64,000 nucleotides of DNA from contig JAPKBZ010000016.1 of the NCBI GenBank assembly GCA_028823175.1, positions 1 to 64,000 on the forward strand, given 5' to 3'. This document shows positions 26,336 to 35,818 of this stretch, piece after piece (the first letter of the stretch is position 1; every line of letters starts with the position of its first letter). Both the position numbers and the translations under genes were made by a program. A model generated the notes under the pieces. It saw only the letters and a program-made list of their open reading frames with translations. It had not been told where the DNA came from and searched no databases. This stretch comes from Myxococcota bacterium (GTDB taxonomy: Bacteria > Myxococcota_A > UBA9160 > UBA4427).

Positions 26336-26629
26336 TCAGTTCTCCGCCTGTTTGCCGAGGTCGCTTCGAACACTCGGTCCTCGCGATCGCATCGCTTCCC
26401 GCATCTTGACGGGCACCCAAACTCCCTCGCGGAGTTCCACCTCGATGAGTTCCGGGCCCACAACGAATTGTTCGGCCTCGGCCGCGGCTCCCCGAGCCAG
26501 AAGGGCCTCGGCCTGGGCGGCATCCTGAGCGGGCTGGCAGTTCTCCAGGCCCTCGAGCCATTCCGGCTCGCGGCCCAAAAAAACGACGATCCCATCTGTG
26601 AGCCGATTGGCGATTACGACCTGATGCAT
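26336..26629 (-). CDS. DUF2849 protein
   Basis: 97 residues of DUF2849, a short family found before sulfite reductase genes in proteobacteria. The N-terminal VVIANRLTDGIVVFL with its IxNRLxDG pattern and the C-terminal GVWVPVKMREAMR are the recognisable parts. The function is unknown. It is the first gene of the operon (DUF2849 - reductase - DUF934) and is preceded by a structured leader. Confidence 0.85.
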   Translation of the reverse strand: MHQVVIANRLTDGIVVFLGREPEWLEGLENCQPAQDAAQAEALLARGAAAEAEQFVVGPELIEVELREGVWVPVKMREAMRSRGPSVRSDLGKQAEN

Positions 26630-26640
26630 GGTTCTTCTGT

Positions 26641-26700
26641 CTCCATCGGAGATCGGCTTCTCCCGAGTCGACTGCGGAGCCGGACGAGATCGGCTCCGAT
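26641..26700 (-). promoter_or_regulatory. Structured leader with competing stems
   Basis: On the minus strand, reading towards the DUF2849 start: ATCGGAG (26700-26694) can pair with CTCCGAT (26651-26645), or its GGAG plus CCG can pair with CGGCTCC (26682-26676, 7 bp, 8-base loop). CTCC of the CTCCGAT segment can also pair with GGAG (26644-26641), a possible ribosome site 11 bases ahead of the ATG. The three pairings are mutually exclusive. No known riboswitch class is recognised; regulation is inferred only. Confidence 0.35.
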
Positions 26701-26849
26701 TTCCTGGCCTGGGCCGAGGGCAGTCGGAGGGAACCGGATTAATTCCCGACTCTAGCGGTAGGTATTCCGACCGCGTTTTCCGGGTCGCACAGAGTAGGTA
26801 GGGGTCGCTCTCTTGGCAACGGCCTGCCGGCGCTTCGGCTTGAGGGCGC

Positions 26850-29800
26850 TCAGCGCTTCGCTCCGGGCTCGTAGCCCAGGTTGGAGGCGAGCCACCGTTC
26901 CGCTTCAACAAGGGGCATGTCGCAGCGCTTCGCATAGTCGACGAGTTGGTCGCGCCCGAGTCTTCCGACCGAGAAATAGCGTGCCTCGGGGTGAGCAAAG
27001 TAGAGCCCGCTGACGCTCGCCCCGGGTTGCATCATGAAGCTCTCCGTGAGCGAAAGCCCGACGGGCTCGGCGTCGAGCAATTCGAAGAGGGTTTTCTTCG
27101 GGGTGTGGTCGGGACAGGCCGGGTAGCCGAAGGCCGGCCGGATGCCACGGTATTTTTCGTCGATCAACTGGTCGTTGGAGAAACTGCCCTGGGTCTCGTA
27201 GCCCCATTCGGTGCGGACCCGCTGGTGAAGCCATTCGGCGCCCGCTTCGGCCAGGCGGTCGGCGAGGGCCTTGACGAGAATCGACGTGTAGTCATCGTGC
27301 TTCTTCTCGTACTGGGTGGCCAGAGCGTCGGCGCCAAGCCCGGCGGTGATCGCAAAGGCGCCCACATGGTCGGCCAGCCCGCTACTCCTGGGGGCGACGA
27401 AATCGGCGAGAGAGCGGCTCGGGACCCCAGCTCGGGAAGGGGCTTGTTGTCGCAGCATGGGGAAGCGTGCGGCCTCCGCTTGGCGGAGTTCGTCCTGGTA
27501 GAGGACGATGTCCTCCCCCTCTGAGTTCGCCGGCCACAGACCGTAGACCGCTCGGGCCTCGATCTCTTCGCGATCGATCATCTCGCCCAGAAGTTTGACG
27601 CCGTCATCGTAGAGTGAGCGCGCTTGGCTACCGACCTTGGGGTCGTCGAAGATCGCCGGGAAACGCCCCTTGAGCTCCCAGGCAGAGAAGAAGAAGGTCC
27701 AATCGATGAATTGCGAGAGTTCCCGCAGGTCGATCGGGGCGAGTACGCGTCGGCCAATGGAGCTGGGTTGGCTGATGTCTTCTTCTTTCCAGTCGATTGG
27801 CGTCGAGTTGGCCACGGCCTGGCCGAGGCTGAGCAGGGGCTTTTTCATGCGGCCGGCGTGCAGGGCACGGAGCTTTTCCTGTTCGATACGATTCCTATTA
27901 TCGAGTTCCTTTTTACGGTCGGCATCAAGAAGTTCGGAGACGGTGTTCACGGCGCGGGAAGCGTCCTTAACGTGAACCACGCTCTCGCTGTAGACAGGGG
28001 CGATCTTGACCGCCGTGTGTTGTCGACTCGTCGTGGCGCCCCCGATGAGCAGCGGGAGCTTCATGCCACGGCGTTCCATCTCGGAGGCAACCGAGGTCAT
28101 TTCCTCGAGGGAAGGGGTGATTAATCCCGAGAGCCCGATGATGTCGGCCCCGACCTCGATGGCGGTGTCCAGGATCTTTTTTGCCGGCACCATGACACCG
28201 AGGTCGATGATCTCATAGCTATTGCAGCCGAGAACTACGCCCACAATGTTCTTGCCGATATCGTGAACGTCGCCCTTGACTGTCGCCATGACAATCTTGC
28301 CGTGGCTGGTGCCCTCTTCCCGCTCTGCTTCAAGGAAGGGTTCCAGATGGGCAACGGCTTGTTTCATGACTCGGGCACTCTTGACGACCTGGGGAAGGAA
28401 CATTTTCCCCGCTCCGAAGAGATCGCCTACGATTTTCATCCCGTCCATCAGGGGCCCTTCGATCACATCGATCGGCCGGCCGAGTTCCTGGCGTGCGGTT
28501 TCGGTGTCCTCGACGATGAAATCCGTGATGCCTTGAACTAGGGAATGAGAGAGGCGAGATCGCGTGTCGGTCTCGCGCCACGAGAGGTCGGCAACTTTCT
28601 TTTTGCCCCCTCCGGTGACGCCTTCGGCGAAGGTAACCATGCGCTCGGTGGCGTCGGGGCGGCGATTAAAGAGGATGTCCTCGACGTGCTCGAGAAGGTC
28701 CGGGGGGATGTCTTTGTAGACCTCGAGCTGGCCCGCGTTCACGATTCCCATGGTCATTCCGGCACGAATCGCGTGGTAGAGGAAGGACGAGTGGATGGCT
28801 TCGCGAACGCGATCATTCCCCCGGAAGGCGAAAGAGATATTGGAAACCCCACCGGAGACGTGGGCACCGGGGCAGCGCTCGCGGATGATCGTCGTTGCCT
28901 TGATAAAAGACTTGGCGTAGTCGGCATGCTCTTCCATGCCCGTCGCGACGGCGAGGATATTGGGATCGAAGATGATGTCCTGGGCGGGGAAACCCGCTTT
29001 TTCCACAAGCAGTCTGTAGGCCCTTTCGCAAATTTCGACCTTGCGCTGGCTGGTGTCGGCCTGTCCCTCTTCGTCGAAGGCCATCACGACGACGCCGGCT
29101 CCGTAGCGGCGGACAAGCCGGGCCTTGGCGAGAAAATCCTCTTCGCCTTCCTTGAGGGAAATCGAGTTTACGATGCTCTTGCCCTGGACACACTTGAGGC
29201 CTGCCTCGATGACCCGCCAGTCGGAGCTGTCGATCATGATGGGAATTCGGGTGATCTCGGGCTCGGAGGCGATCAGGTTGAGGAAATGGGTCATGCAGGC
29301 TGGGGAGTCGAGAAGTCCCTCATCCATGTTGACGTCGAGAATGTTGGCCCCAGAGCGGACTTGGTCGAGGGCGACGGTGAGGGCCGACTCGTAATCCTCC
29401 GACTTGATGAGCCTTCGGAAGAGCGCCGAGCCGCTGACATTGGTGCGTTCGCCGACGATCTGAAAATTCGATTCGGGTCCGAAGGTCAGGGTTTCGAGCC
29501 CGCTAAAATGGGTCAGGGCATCACCGGCCTCGGGATAGGGCCGGCCTTCGACCGAGCGAACTCCCTCGGCGATGCAGCGAATATGCTCTGGCGTCGTACC
29601 ACAGCAACCGCCGACGATATTGACCAGGCCGCTGGTTGCAAATTCGGTGAGGAGCTCACCCGTGGTTTCCGGGCTTTCGTCGTATTCGCCAAAAGCGTTG
29701 GGTAGCCCCGCGTTGGGGTAGGCGGAGACCCGGCAGGGAACTATGCGCGCGAGGTCCGCCACGTAGGGGCGCATATCGGTGGCGCCGAGGGAGCAGTTGA

Positions 29801-30527
29801 CGCCCACAGAGATGGGGTTCGCATGGGCCACCGAGTGCCAGAACGCATCGATGGTCTGGCCCGAGAGGACCCGGCCACTCGCGTCGGTGATGGCGACGGA
29901 AATCATCAGGGGGAGTTTCTGGCCCCGTTCTTCAAAAACCTCGTCGATCGCGACCAGAGCCGCCTTGGCATTGAGGGTGTCGAATATCGTCTCTACTAGG
30001 AGAAGATCGACGCCCCCGTCGATCAAGGCTTCCACGGCTTCGCGGTAGACCACCCTCAAGGCGTCGAAGGTGATATTTCGTGCCGCCGGGTCGCTGACGT
30101 CGGGCGAAAGGGAAAGGGTTCGGGGGGTGGGCCCGAGCGCCCCGGCCACCCAACGCGGCCGGTCGGGGGTGCGTTCGGTAAAGGCATCCGCAGCGCGTCG
30201 GGCAAGGCGAGCGGATTCGATATTGAGTTCTCGGCAGAGGGTTTCGAGGCCGTAATCCGCCTGGGCGATGGCGTTGGCTCCGAAGGTGTTGGTTTCGATG
30301 ATGTCTGCGCCGGCCTCGAGAAAGGCGTGATGGATGGATTCGATGATCTCCGGGCGGGTCAGGGAGAGCAATTCGTTGTTGCCGGCCAGGTCGGAGGCAT
30401 GGTCGCCGAAGCGGTCTCCCCGAAAATCCGATTCGGTGAGGCCTTGATTTTGGATCATGGTTCCCATGGCGCCGTCGAGGACGAGAATGCGCTCTTCGAG
30501 GAGTGATTGGATGTCGTGGGCAGGCAT
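26850..30527 (-). CDS. metH: Cobalamin-dependent methionine synthase
   Basis: 1225 residues, full-length MetH: transfers a methyl group from methyl-tetrahydrofolate to homocysteine through cobalamin. Homocysteine domain at the N-terminus ([15 protein letters not shown], zinc cysteines in [14 protein letters not shown]), folate domain from about residue 350 ([17 protein letters not shown]), B12 cap and B12 domain with [17 protein letters not shown] (the DxHxxG ligand, about residue 750), and the SAM-reactivation domain with [17 protein letters not shown] near the C-terminus. A B12 supply and a flavodoxin-type reductant are therefore needed. Divergent from htpG across a 261-base AT-richer spacer. 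Weak ribosome site. Confidence 0.97.
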   Translation of the reverse strand: MPAHDIQSLLEERILVLDGAMGTMIQNQGLTESDFRGDRFGDHASDLAGNNELLSLTRPEIIESIHHAFLEAGADIIETNTFGANAIAQADYGLETLCRELNIESARLARRAADAFTERTPDRPRWVAGALGPTPRTLSLSPDVSDPAARNITFDALRVVYREAVEALIDGGVDLLLVETIFDTLNAKAALVAIDEVFEERGQKLPLMISVAITDASGRVLSGQTIDAFWHSVAHANPISVGVNCSLGATDMRPYVADLARIVPCRVSAYPNAGLPNAFGEYDESPETTGELLTEFATSGLVNIVGGCCGTTPEHIRCIAEGVRSVEGRPYPEAGDALTHFSGLETLTFGPESNFQIVGERTNVSGSALFRRLIKSEDYESALTVALDQVRSGANILDVNMDEGLLDSPACMTHFLNLIASEPEITRIPIMIDSSDWRVIEAGLKCVQGKSIVNSISLKEGEEDFLAKARLVRRYGAGVVVMAFDEEGQADTSQRKVEICERAYRLLVEKAGFPAQDIIFDPNILAVATGMEEHADYAKSFIKATTIIRERCPGAHVSGGVSNISFAFRGNDRVREAIHSSFLYHAIRAGMTMGIVNAGQLEVYKDIPPDLLEHVEDILFNRRPDATERMVTFAEGVTGGGKKKVADLSWRETDTRSRLSHSLVQGITDFIVEDTETARQELGRPIDVIEGPLMDGMKIVGDLFGAGKMFLPQVVKSARVMKQAVAHLEPFLEAEREEGTSHGKIVMATVKGDVHDIGKNIVGVVLGCNSYEIIDLGVMVPAKKILDTAIEVGADIIGLSGLITPSLEEMTSVASEMERRGMKLPLLIGGATTSRQHTAVKIAPVYSESVVHVKDASRAVNTVSELLDADRKKELDNRNRIEQEKLRALHAGRMKKPLLSLGQAVANSTPIDWKEEDISQPSSIGRRVLAPIDLRELSQFIDWTFFFSAWELKGRFPAIFDDPKVGSQARSLYDDGVKLLGEMIDREEIEARAVYGLWPANSEGEDIVLYQDELRQAEAARFPMLRQQAPSRAGVPSRSLADFVAPRSSGLADHVGAFAITAGLGADALATQYEKKHDDYTSILVKALADRLAEAGAEWLHQRVRTEWGYETQGSFSNDQLIDEKYRGIRPAFGYPACPDHTPKKTLFELLDAEPVGLSLTESFMMQPGASVSGLYFAHPEARYFSVGRLGRDQLVDYAKRCDMPLVEAERWLASNLGYEPGAKR

Positions 30528-30598
30528 GGGGTCTCGGGTCGGCCTCCGGGGGGTTTGAAAGGAGCGTAAGCGCTTGATCCTGTTTCGAAAGTCGGTCG

Positions 30599-30633
30599 AG
30601 CATACGATATAAATCAGCTTATCTCAATATAAA
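30599..30633 (-). promoter_or_regulatory. Candidate metH promoter in AT-rich spacer
   Basis: On the minus strand TTGAGA (30627-30622) and TATGCT (30604-30599) are separated by 17 bases, a plausible sigma-70-type pair for metH, placed about 72 bases before its start. Two ATATAAA copies (30607-30613 and 30627-30633) lie 20 bases apart, two helical turns, which would suit a regulator. The region stands out as AT-rich against its surroundings. No SAM or cobalamin riboswitch core was recognised. Confidence 0.4.
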
Positions 30634-30788
30634 GGTGCAAAGCTAATCTCGGCCGGGACAGCGTCCACCGAGCCTTCCCCGTGGGAAAATTGATCCCGGG
30701 CGCCGGATGCCTGTTGCCATTCGCGTCTTGGTGCCCATAAATGCAGCTCCCCAACGCCTCATCGGCGTTCTATCCAGGAGCAGGCACG

Positions 30789-32696
30789 ATGGCGACCGAG
30801 ACCCACGAATTCCAAGCCGAGGTCAAGAAACTACTCGACTTGATGATCCATTCCCTTTATTCGAACAAGGATGTCTTCCTTCGTGAGTTGATTTCCAATG
30901 CTTCGGACGCCCTGGATCGCCTGCGCTTCGAGGGGCTCACCCAGGCCGAGCTCCTCCCCGACGAGGAGCTTGCGATTCGGCTCTTCGCCGACTCCGAAGC
31001 CCGGACCTTGATCCTTGAGGATAATGGGATCGGGATGAGCCGGGCGGACCTGGTCGAAAACCTCGGGACCATCGCGCGTTCGGGGACCCTTGAGTTCCTC
31101 CGCGACGCCGCTGCCTCGGGCGAGACCTCCCCCGATCTGATCGGGCAATTTGGTGTCGGATTCTACTCGAGCTTCATGGTGGCCGATCAGGTGTCGGTGT
31201 TGAGTCGGCGCGCTGGAGAGGAGACCGCCACGCTGTGGTCAACCGACGGCAGCGGAGAATACTCGCTCGAAGAGGCCAAGCGAGACTCCGCGGGTACCAC
31301 CATCACGCTCCACCTCAAGCCCGCGGATGGCGAGGACGGGATCTCGGACTACTCCGAGGAATGGACCCTTCGCCAGATTGTCACCCGCTACTCGGATTTC
31401 GTCTCCTACCCGATTCGCCTGACGACCATGAAGCAAGAGGAGGGCGATGATCTCGCGAAGGCAGTCGAGATCGAGGAGCCGCTGAACTCCATGAAGGCGA
31501 TCTGGACGCGTCCGGCTTCGGAGGTCAGTGACGAAGAGTACAAGGAGTTCTACAGCCACATCACCCACGACCACGAGGAACCTCTGCTGCACCTTGCGAC
31601 GGCCCTCGAAGGCACCTTCGAGGCCCGGGCTCTCCTCTATCTGCCCTCTAGGGCGCCGATGGATCTCTACCACCGGGAGATGGCCCATCGCGGAATCCAG
31701 CTCTACGTCCGGCGGGTTTTCATCATGGACGAGTGCCGTGACTTGATGCCCGAGTACCTTCGTTTCGTGAAGGGCGTGGTGGATGCCGAGGATCTTTCGC
31801 TCAATGTCTCACGGGAAATGCTCCAGCAAGACCGTCAGATCCAGGCGATTCGCAAGCACCTGGTCAAGAAGGTGCTCGAATCGCTCAAGGCCCTGAAAGA
31901 AGAGGATGAGGAGAAGTACCTGGGTTTCTGGGCGCAATTCGGCCCTGTCCTCAAGGAGGGACTCTTGCCCTTCGACGAGAAGAAGGAGCGTATTCTCGAA
32001 CTGGTCTACGCGGCGACGACCGGCGACCAGGCTCAGTTGACCTCGCTGTCCGATTACGTCGACCGCATGGGGGAGGATCAGGAGGCGATCTATTACATGA
32101 CGGGTTCGTCTCGGGAGGTCTTGGCGGGCTCTCCCCACTTGGAGGCTTTTGCCGAGAAGGGTCTGGAAGTCCTGCTCTTTACCGACCCCGTCGACGAGGT
32201 GTGGCTCGAGCAGATGCCGCCGGACTACAGGGAAAAGAAATTCCAGTCGGTGGGTCGGGGCGAAATCGATCTGGGCTCGAAGGACGAAAAGGACGGCGAG
32301 GAGAGCAACCAGGAGGCCGAGGCCTACAAGGACTTGATCCAGTGCATGGGCAACGCCCTGCAGGAGGAGGTGAAGGAGGTTCGCCTTTCCAACCGGCTCA
32401 AACAATCGCCCTCGTGCCTGGTGGTCGATGAGGGTGATCTCTCCCCCCAACTCGAGGCCATGTTGCGCCAGGCGGGCCAGGATGTTCCCGATCGCAAACC
32501 GATCCTCGAAGTCAATCCAGACCACGCGATCCTGAAGCGTTTGCAAGCGATCTTCGAGAAGGATGGGACCGACGCGAGGCTCTCCGAGTTCTCCGAACTT
32601 CTCTTCGGCCAAGCCGTGCTGGCGGGCGGGGGCCAACTCACGGACCCCGGCACCTTCACCCGCAAGCTCTCGGGCCTGATGGAAAAAGCCCTGTAG
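30789..32696 (+). CDS. htpG: Chaperone HtpG (Hsp90)
   Basis: 635 residues of bacterial Hsp90. The GHKL ATPase domain shows LRELISNASDALDRLR, DNGIGMS and GQFGVGFYSSFMVAD; the middle domain has LYVRRVFIMDECRDLMPEYLRFVKGVVDAEDLSLNVSRE (family block split here by reading), and the C-terminal dimerisation domain is complete. ATP-dependent folding helper in the cytoplasm. The ATG at 30789 has AGGAG 8 bases ahead; an earlier in-frame ATG at 30741 adds 16 non-conserved residues. The long spacer to metH may hold its promoter. Confidence 0.97.
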   Translation: MATETHEFQAEVKKLLDLMIHSLYSNKDVFLRELISNASDALDRLRFEGLTQAELLPDEELAIRLFADSEARTLILEDNGIGMSRADLVENLGTIARSGTLEFLRDAAASGETSPDLIGQFGVGFYSSFMVADQVSVLSRRAGEETATLWSTDGSGEYSLEEAKRDSAGTTITLHLKPADGEDGISDYSEEWTLRQIVTRYSDFVSYPIRLTTMKQEEGDDLAKAVEIEEPLNSMKAIWTRPASEVSDEEYKEFYSHITHDHEEPLLHLATALEGTFEARALLYLPSRAPMDLYHREMAHRGIQLYVRRVFIMDECRDLMPEYLRFVKGVVDAEDLSLNVSREMLQQDRQIQAIRKHLVKKVLESLKALKEEDEEKYLGFWAQFGPVLKEGLLPFDEKKERILELVYAATTGDQAQLTSLSDYVDRMGEDQEAIYYMTGSSREVLAGSPHLEAFAEKGLEVLLFTDPVDEVWLEQMPPDYREKKFQSVGRGEIDLGSKDEKDGEESNQEAEAYKDLIQCMGNALQEEVKEVRLSNRLKQSPSCLVVDEGDLSPQLEAMLRQAGQDVPDRKPILEVNPDHAILKRLQAIFEKDGTDARLSEFSELLFGQAVLAGGGQLTDPGTFTRKLSGLMEKAL

Positions 32697-32724
32697 AGCC
32701 AAGCATCTATCCGAGTCGGGAGGC

Positions 32725-33546
32725 TCAGGCGGGGCGCGGACGCGCCTCGTTGAGCCCCTCGATCAGGCTTCTGAATTCCTTGGCCGTCGTATATCGGCCA
32801 CCCGCGACGAAGCGGGTGACCCCGATTTCGGCCAGGGCCGCCAGGAGGTCCGCGTTGCCTTGGCCGGCGCCGGGCGCGAGGCCGCCGAGCACGGCCACCT
32901 CGGGGCAGGGGTGGCCGGCCCCGTCGCAGAGCTCGACCAGGCGCGCGATTTCCGGCCCCAGGCTCTTGGGGTCTGTACTCATGGGCATCCAACCCGCCCC
33001 GTGCCGGGCCGCTCGCTCCAGGGCGTGCGGCGCCGAGCCGCCGATGAAGAGCGGCGGGGCAGGGGGCCTGGGTTCGAAGAGGAAGGGCTGGCCGTTTTCT
33101 TCCACGACGTTGGTTTCGCCTCGAAAACAGCGGTTCATGAGCTCGAGAAAACGGTCGGTTTCCGCGCCTCGCTGCCCGCGATCAAGGCCCAGGGCTCGAA
33201 ACTCCGAGCCCATCCAGCCCACCCCGACGCCCAGCAGCACTCGCCCCCCGGAGAGTTCCTGGATCGTGGCAACGCTCTTCGCCGTGGGCAGCGGGCGCCG
33301 GTAGGGTGCGACCAGGACGCCCGTTCCCAGGCCAATTTGGTGCGTCGCTCCGGCGAGCCAGGCAAGGGTGGCCAGGGGGTCGAGATAGCGCCCCCCGGAA
33401 CCCTCGGCGTCATCCGGCGGAATCGCGATATGGTCCTGCACCCAGAGGTCGTCGATTCCCGATTGATCGGCAGCTTGCGCGCATTCGAGCAGGGTTCCCG
33501 CTTGGGAAGCTTCCCCCATCACCCTCAGCGCGAGTCCGAGTTTCAT
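32725..33546 (-). CDS. LLM class (F420-type) oxidoreductase
   Basis: 273 residues of the luciferase-like monooxygenase superfamily. MKLGLALRVMGEA is the first beta strand; LGTGVLVAPYRRPLPTAKSVATI and GVGVGWMGSEFRALGLD are typical of the TIGR03619-like F420-dependent branch. Cofactor is probably F420 or FMN; the substrate is unknown. Convergent with htpG and divergent from the mla operon, so it is transcribed alone. Confidence 0.88.
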   Translation of the reverse strand: MKLGLALRVMGEASQAGTLLECAQAADQSGIDDLWVQDHIAIPPDDAEGSGGRYLDPLATLAWLAGATHQIGLGTGVLVAPYRRPLPTAKSVATIQELSGGRVLLGVGVGWMGSEFRALGLDRGQRGAETDRFLELMNRCFRGETNVVEENGQPFLFEPRPPAPPLFIGGSAPHALERAARHGAGWMPMSTDPKSLGPEIARLVELCDGAGHPCPEVAVLGGLAPGAGQGNADLLAALAEIGVTRFVAGGRYTTAKEFRSLIEGLNEARPRPA

Positions 33547-33725
33547 GTTTGAGTCGCCTTTTCGTTGCCCTCGGGTTGTTGGCCCTGGATCAGAGCTGAG
33601 GGCCAAGCCTACAACGACCATGAACCCTCACGCGAGGGCAGGGGATTGCTAAGCTCTTAGAAAGGGTACGGGGCCGCGAGGAAATGCGACCTCGGTGCGA
33701 GGCGCCGACAGGAGGAGCAGGGCAC

Positions 33726-34523
33726 GTGACCAAAGTCAGTCGAGAATCCGGTCACGTGGAAGCGCGGGGCGTGGCTCTGGCATTCGGAAGGCGCCAGATT
33801 TTCCGAGGGCTCGATTGCCGCTTCGCCGAGGGACGCATCAGCGTTTTGATGGGCGGTAGCGGCACCGGCAAGAGCACTCTGTTGCGAATGATCGGCGGGT
33901 TGCAGGTTCCGGATGAGGGGAGCCTGCAGGTGGCGGGGCAAGAGCTCGTGGGTCTCGACGAAGCCCAACTCAAGGCGGTACGAGGGCGCCTGGGCATGCT
34001 CTTCCAGAATGGCGCGCTACTCGATTCCATGAGCGTTTTCGAGAACGTGGCGCTCCCCCTTCGCGAACACACCCACCTGTCCGAGACGGAAATCGCCGAG
34101 CGCGTCCACGGCCGGCTGTCGGCGGTCGGCCTCTCGGATATCGACGAATTGCTCCCCGGTGAGCTCTCGGGCGGCATGCTTCGCAGGGCCGCTCTGGCCC
34201 GGGCGATCGTGATGGAGCCCGAGATCCTGCTCTGTGACGAGCCTTTTTCGGGCCTGGATCCGCCGAATGTTTCGCGGATCGAGGCGTTGCTTACTCACCT
34301 CAATCGTGACCGCGGGCTGACCGTGATCATTACATCGCACCACATGGCCACCAGCCTGCGGATGGCCCACCGGATTCTGCTCTTGCGCAATTTGGGTTGC
34401 GTCGACGGTTCGCCCGCCCAGCTGGCTTCCAGCCGCGACTCGGCGATTCGGGAATTCCTGGGCCAGGATGGTGCCGAGTACCTGGCGCATCACGGCCACG
34501 AATTGGAAGGGGCCGAGGGATGA
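33726..34523 (+). CDS. mlaF: Mla phospholipid transport ATPase
   Basis: 265-residue ABC ATPase of the Mla system, which moves phospholipids between the outer and inner membranes. Walker A is GGSGTGKST, the signature is LSGGMLRRAALARA, Walker B is ILLCDEPFSGLDP and the H-loop TSHH; LFQNGALLDSMSVFENVALPL is the MlaF-specific Q-loop region. The GTG start at 33726 has AGGAGGAG ahead. First gene of the operon mlaF-E-D-A-C; it overlaps mlaE by 4 bases. Confidence 0.94.
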   Translation: MTKVSRESGHVEARGVALAFGRRQIFRGLDCRFAEGRISVLMGGSGTGKSTLLRMIGGLQVPDEGSLQVAGQELVGLDEAQLKAVRGRLGMLFQNGALLDSMSVFENVALPLREHTHLSETEIAERVHGRLSAVGLSDIDELLPGELSGGMLRRAALARAIVMEPEILLCDEPFSGLDPPNVSRIEALLTHLNRDRGLTVIITSHHMATSLRMAHRILLLRNLGCVDGSPAQLASSRDSAIREFLGQDGAEYLAHHGHELEGAEG

Positions 34524-35296
34524 GGCGCGGCCTGAGCAATCTCGGAGCCGCGACGCTTCGTCAGATCGAAGAGCTAGGCAGAATGATTCGTTTCGGTGGA
34601 AGAATTGTCATGGCCGCTGGCCGTCCGCCCTTTCGCTGGCGTTCTTTCATGGCAGCGGTCTACGATTCGGGCTTGCTCTCGGTGGCGCTTATCTGCGCCG
34701 CGGGGCTGACCGTGGGCTTCGTCCTGGGCCTCCAGCTCTATAATACCCTCGTTCGTTTCGGGGCGGAGGATTCCCTGGGCACCGCCGTAGGCCTCTCCTT
34801 GATTCGCGAACTGGGGCCTGTATTGACGGGTCTTCTGGTCACCGGACGTGCCGGCTCGGCGATTACAGCGGAGATTGGGGCGATGCGGACCGGGCAGCAA
34901 TTGGACGGCCTTCGGATGATGGCGATCGATCCGATCCATTTCGTCGTGATGCCCCGGGCCATGGCGGTCTTTTTCGTCTTGCCGCTCCTTTCTGCCCTCT
35001 TCGTTGCACTCGGCATCTTCGGCGCCTACCTGATGGGAGTGGAAGTTCTCGGTCTCGATGGGGGAACCTACTTGGCGAGCCTAGAGGCCGCGGTGGAGTT
35101 CGATACCGATGTCCTGCAGAGTCTCGTGAAGTCCGTTGTCTTCGGCGTTCTCCTCGCTTTGATCGCGACTTGGCGGGGCTACTCGTGTGAACCCCATTCG
35201 GCGGGGGTAAGCCGGGCGACGACTTCGACTGTAGTGACAGCTTCAATCGCCATCCTTTTGGCCGACTATCTGCTTACGGCGCTCTGGAGCCTTTGA
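34520..35296 (+). CDS. mlaE: Mla permease
   Basis: 258-residue inner-membrane permease of the MlaE family. The hallmark ELGPVLTGLLVTGRAGSAITAEIGAMR is near residue 95, with five to six hydrophobic segments and the conserved DPIHFVVMPR. Its ATG sits in the mlaF stop (ATGA), so translation is coupled. No STAS-domain mlaB gene follows or precedes it. Confidence 0.95.
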   Translation: MRRGLSNLGAATLRQIEELGRMIRFGGRIVMAAGRPPFRWRSFMAAVYDSGLLSVALICAAGLTVGFVLGLQLYNTLVRFGAEDSLGTAVGLSLIRELGPVLTGLLVTGRAGSAITAEIGAMRTGQQLDGLRMMAIDPIHFVVMPRAMAVFFVLPLLSALFVALGIFGAYLMGVEVLGLDGGTYLASLEAAVEFDTDVLQSLVKSVVFGVLLALIATWRGYSCEPHSAGVSRATTSTVVTASIAILLADYLLTALWSL

Positions 35297-35311
35297 GCGC
35301 GGAGGAATACC

Positions 35312-35773
35312 ATGCAATCCAATTCGAATCGTGATCTCGCGGTGGGCGTCTTTGTCTTGCTTGGGCTCGGCGTGATCGCCTACCTGTCGCTGCAGGTAGG
35401 CGGGCTCTCGCTGCGCGAGCCCGGTGGCCTCGTTCTGTTCGCCACTTTCGATGATATCGGCGGGCTTTCGCCGCGATCCTCGGTGCGGATAGGCGGGGTC
35501 AAGGTCGGCCGGGTAGAGTCCATCGATCTCGACGACGATTTGCGCGCTCGGGTGCGCTTGAATCTCGCCCGAGATCTGGAGCTCTCCGTCGATACGGCAG
35601 CAGCGATTCGCACCTCCGGCCTTCTGGGCGACCAATTCGTCGCGTTGGAGCCGGGAGCCGAGGATGAACTCCTGGTGACAGGCGAAGATTTCGCCTTCAC
35701 GGAAAGCGCTATCAACCTGGATAAGTTAATCGGGAGCGTCGTTCACGGAGAGGGCCTGGGCGGGGGAGATTGA
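35312..35773 (+). CDS. mlaD: MCE-domain substrate-binding protein
   Basis: 153 residues: an N-terminal membrane anchor (about residues 8-27), then one MCE domain starting at VLFATFDDIGGLSPRSSVRIGGVKVGRV with the expected IRTSGLLGDQFVAL. MlaD forms a hexameric ring in the periplasm that holds the lipid channel on MlaFE. The length and single MCE domain agree with the family. A GGAGGAATACC ribosome site precedes the ATG, 15 bases after mlaE. Confidence 0.94.
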   Translation: MQSNSNRDLAVGVFVLLGLGVIAYLSLQVGGLSLREPGGLVLFATFDDIGGLSPRSSVRIGGVKVGRVESIDLDDDLRARVRLNLARDLELSVDTAAAIRTSGLLGDQFVALEPGAEDELLVTGEDFAFTESAINLDKLIGSVVHGEGLGGGD

Positions 35774-35818
35774 TGGCAGGAACGGGGCAAGCGGGGCCGG
35801 GACTATCGTGGGTGCAGG

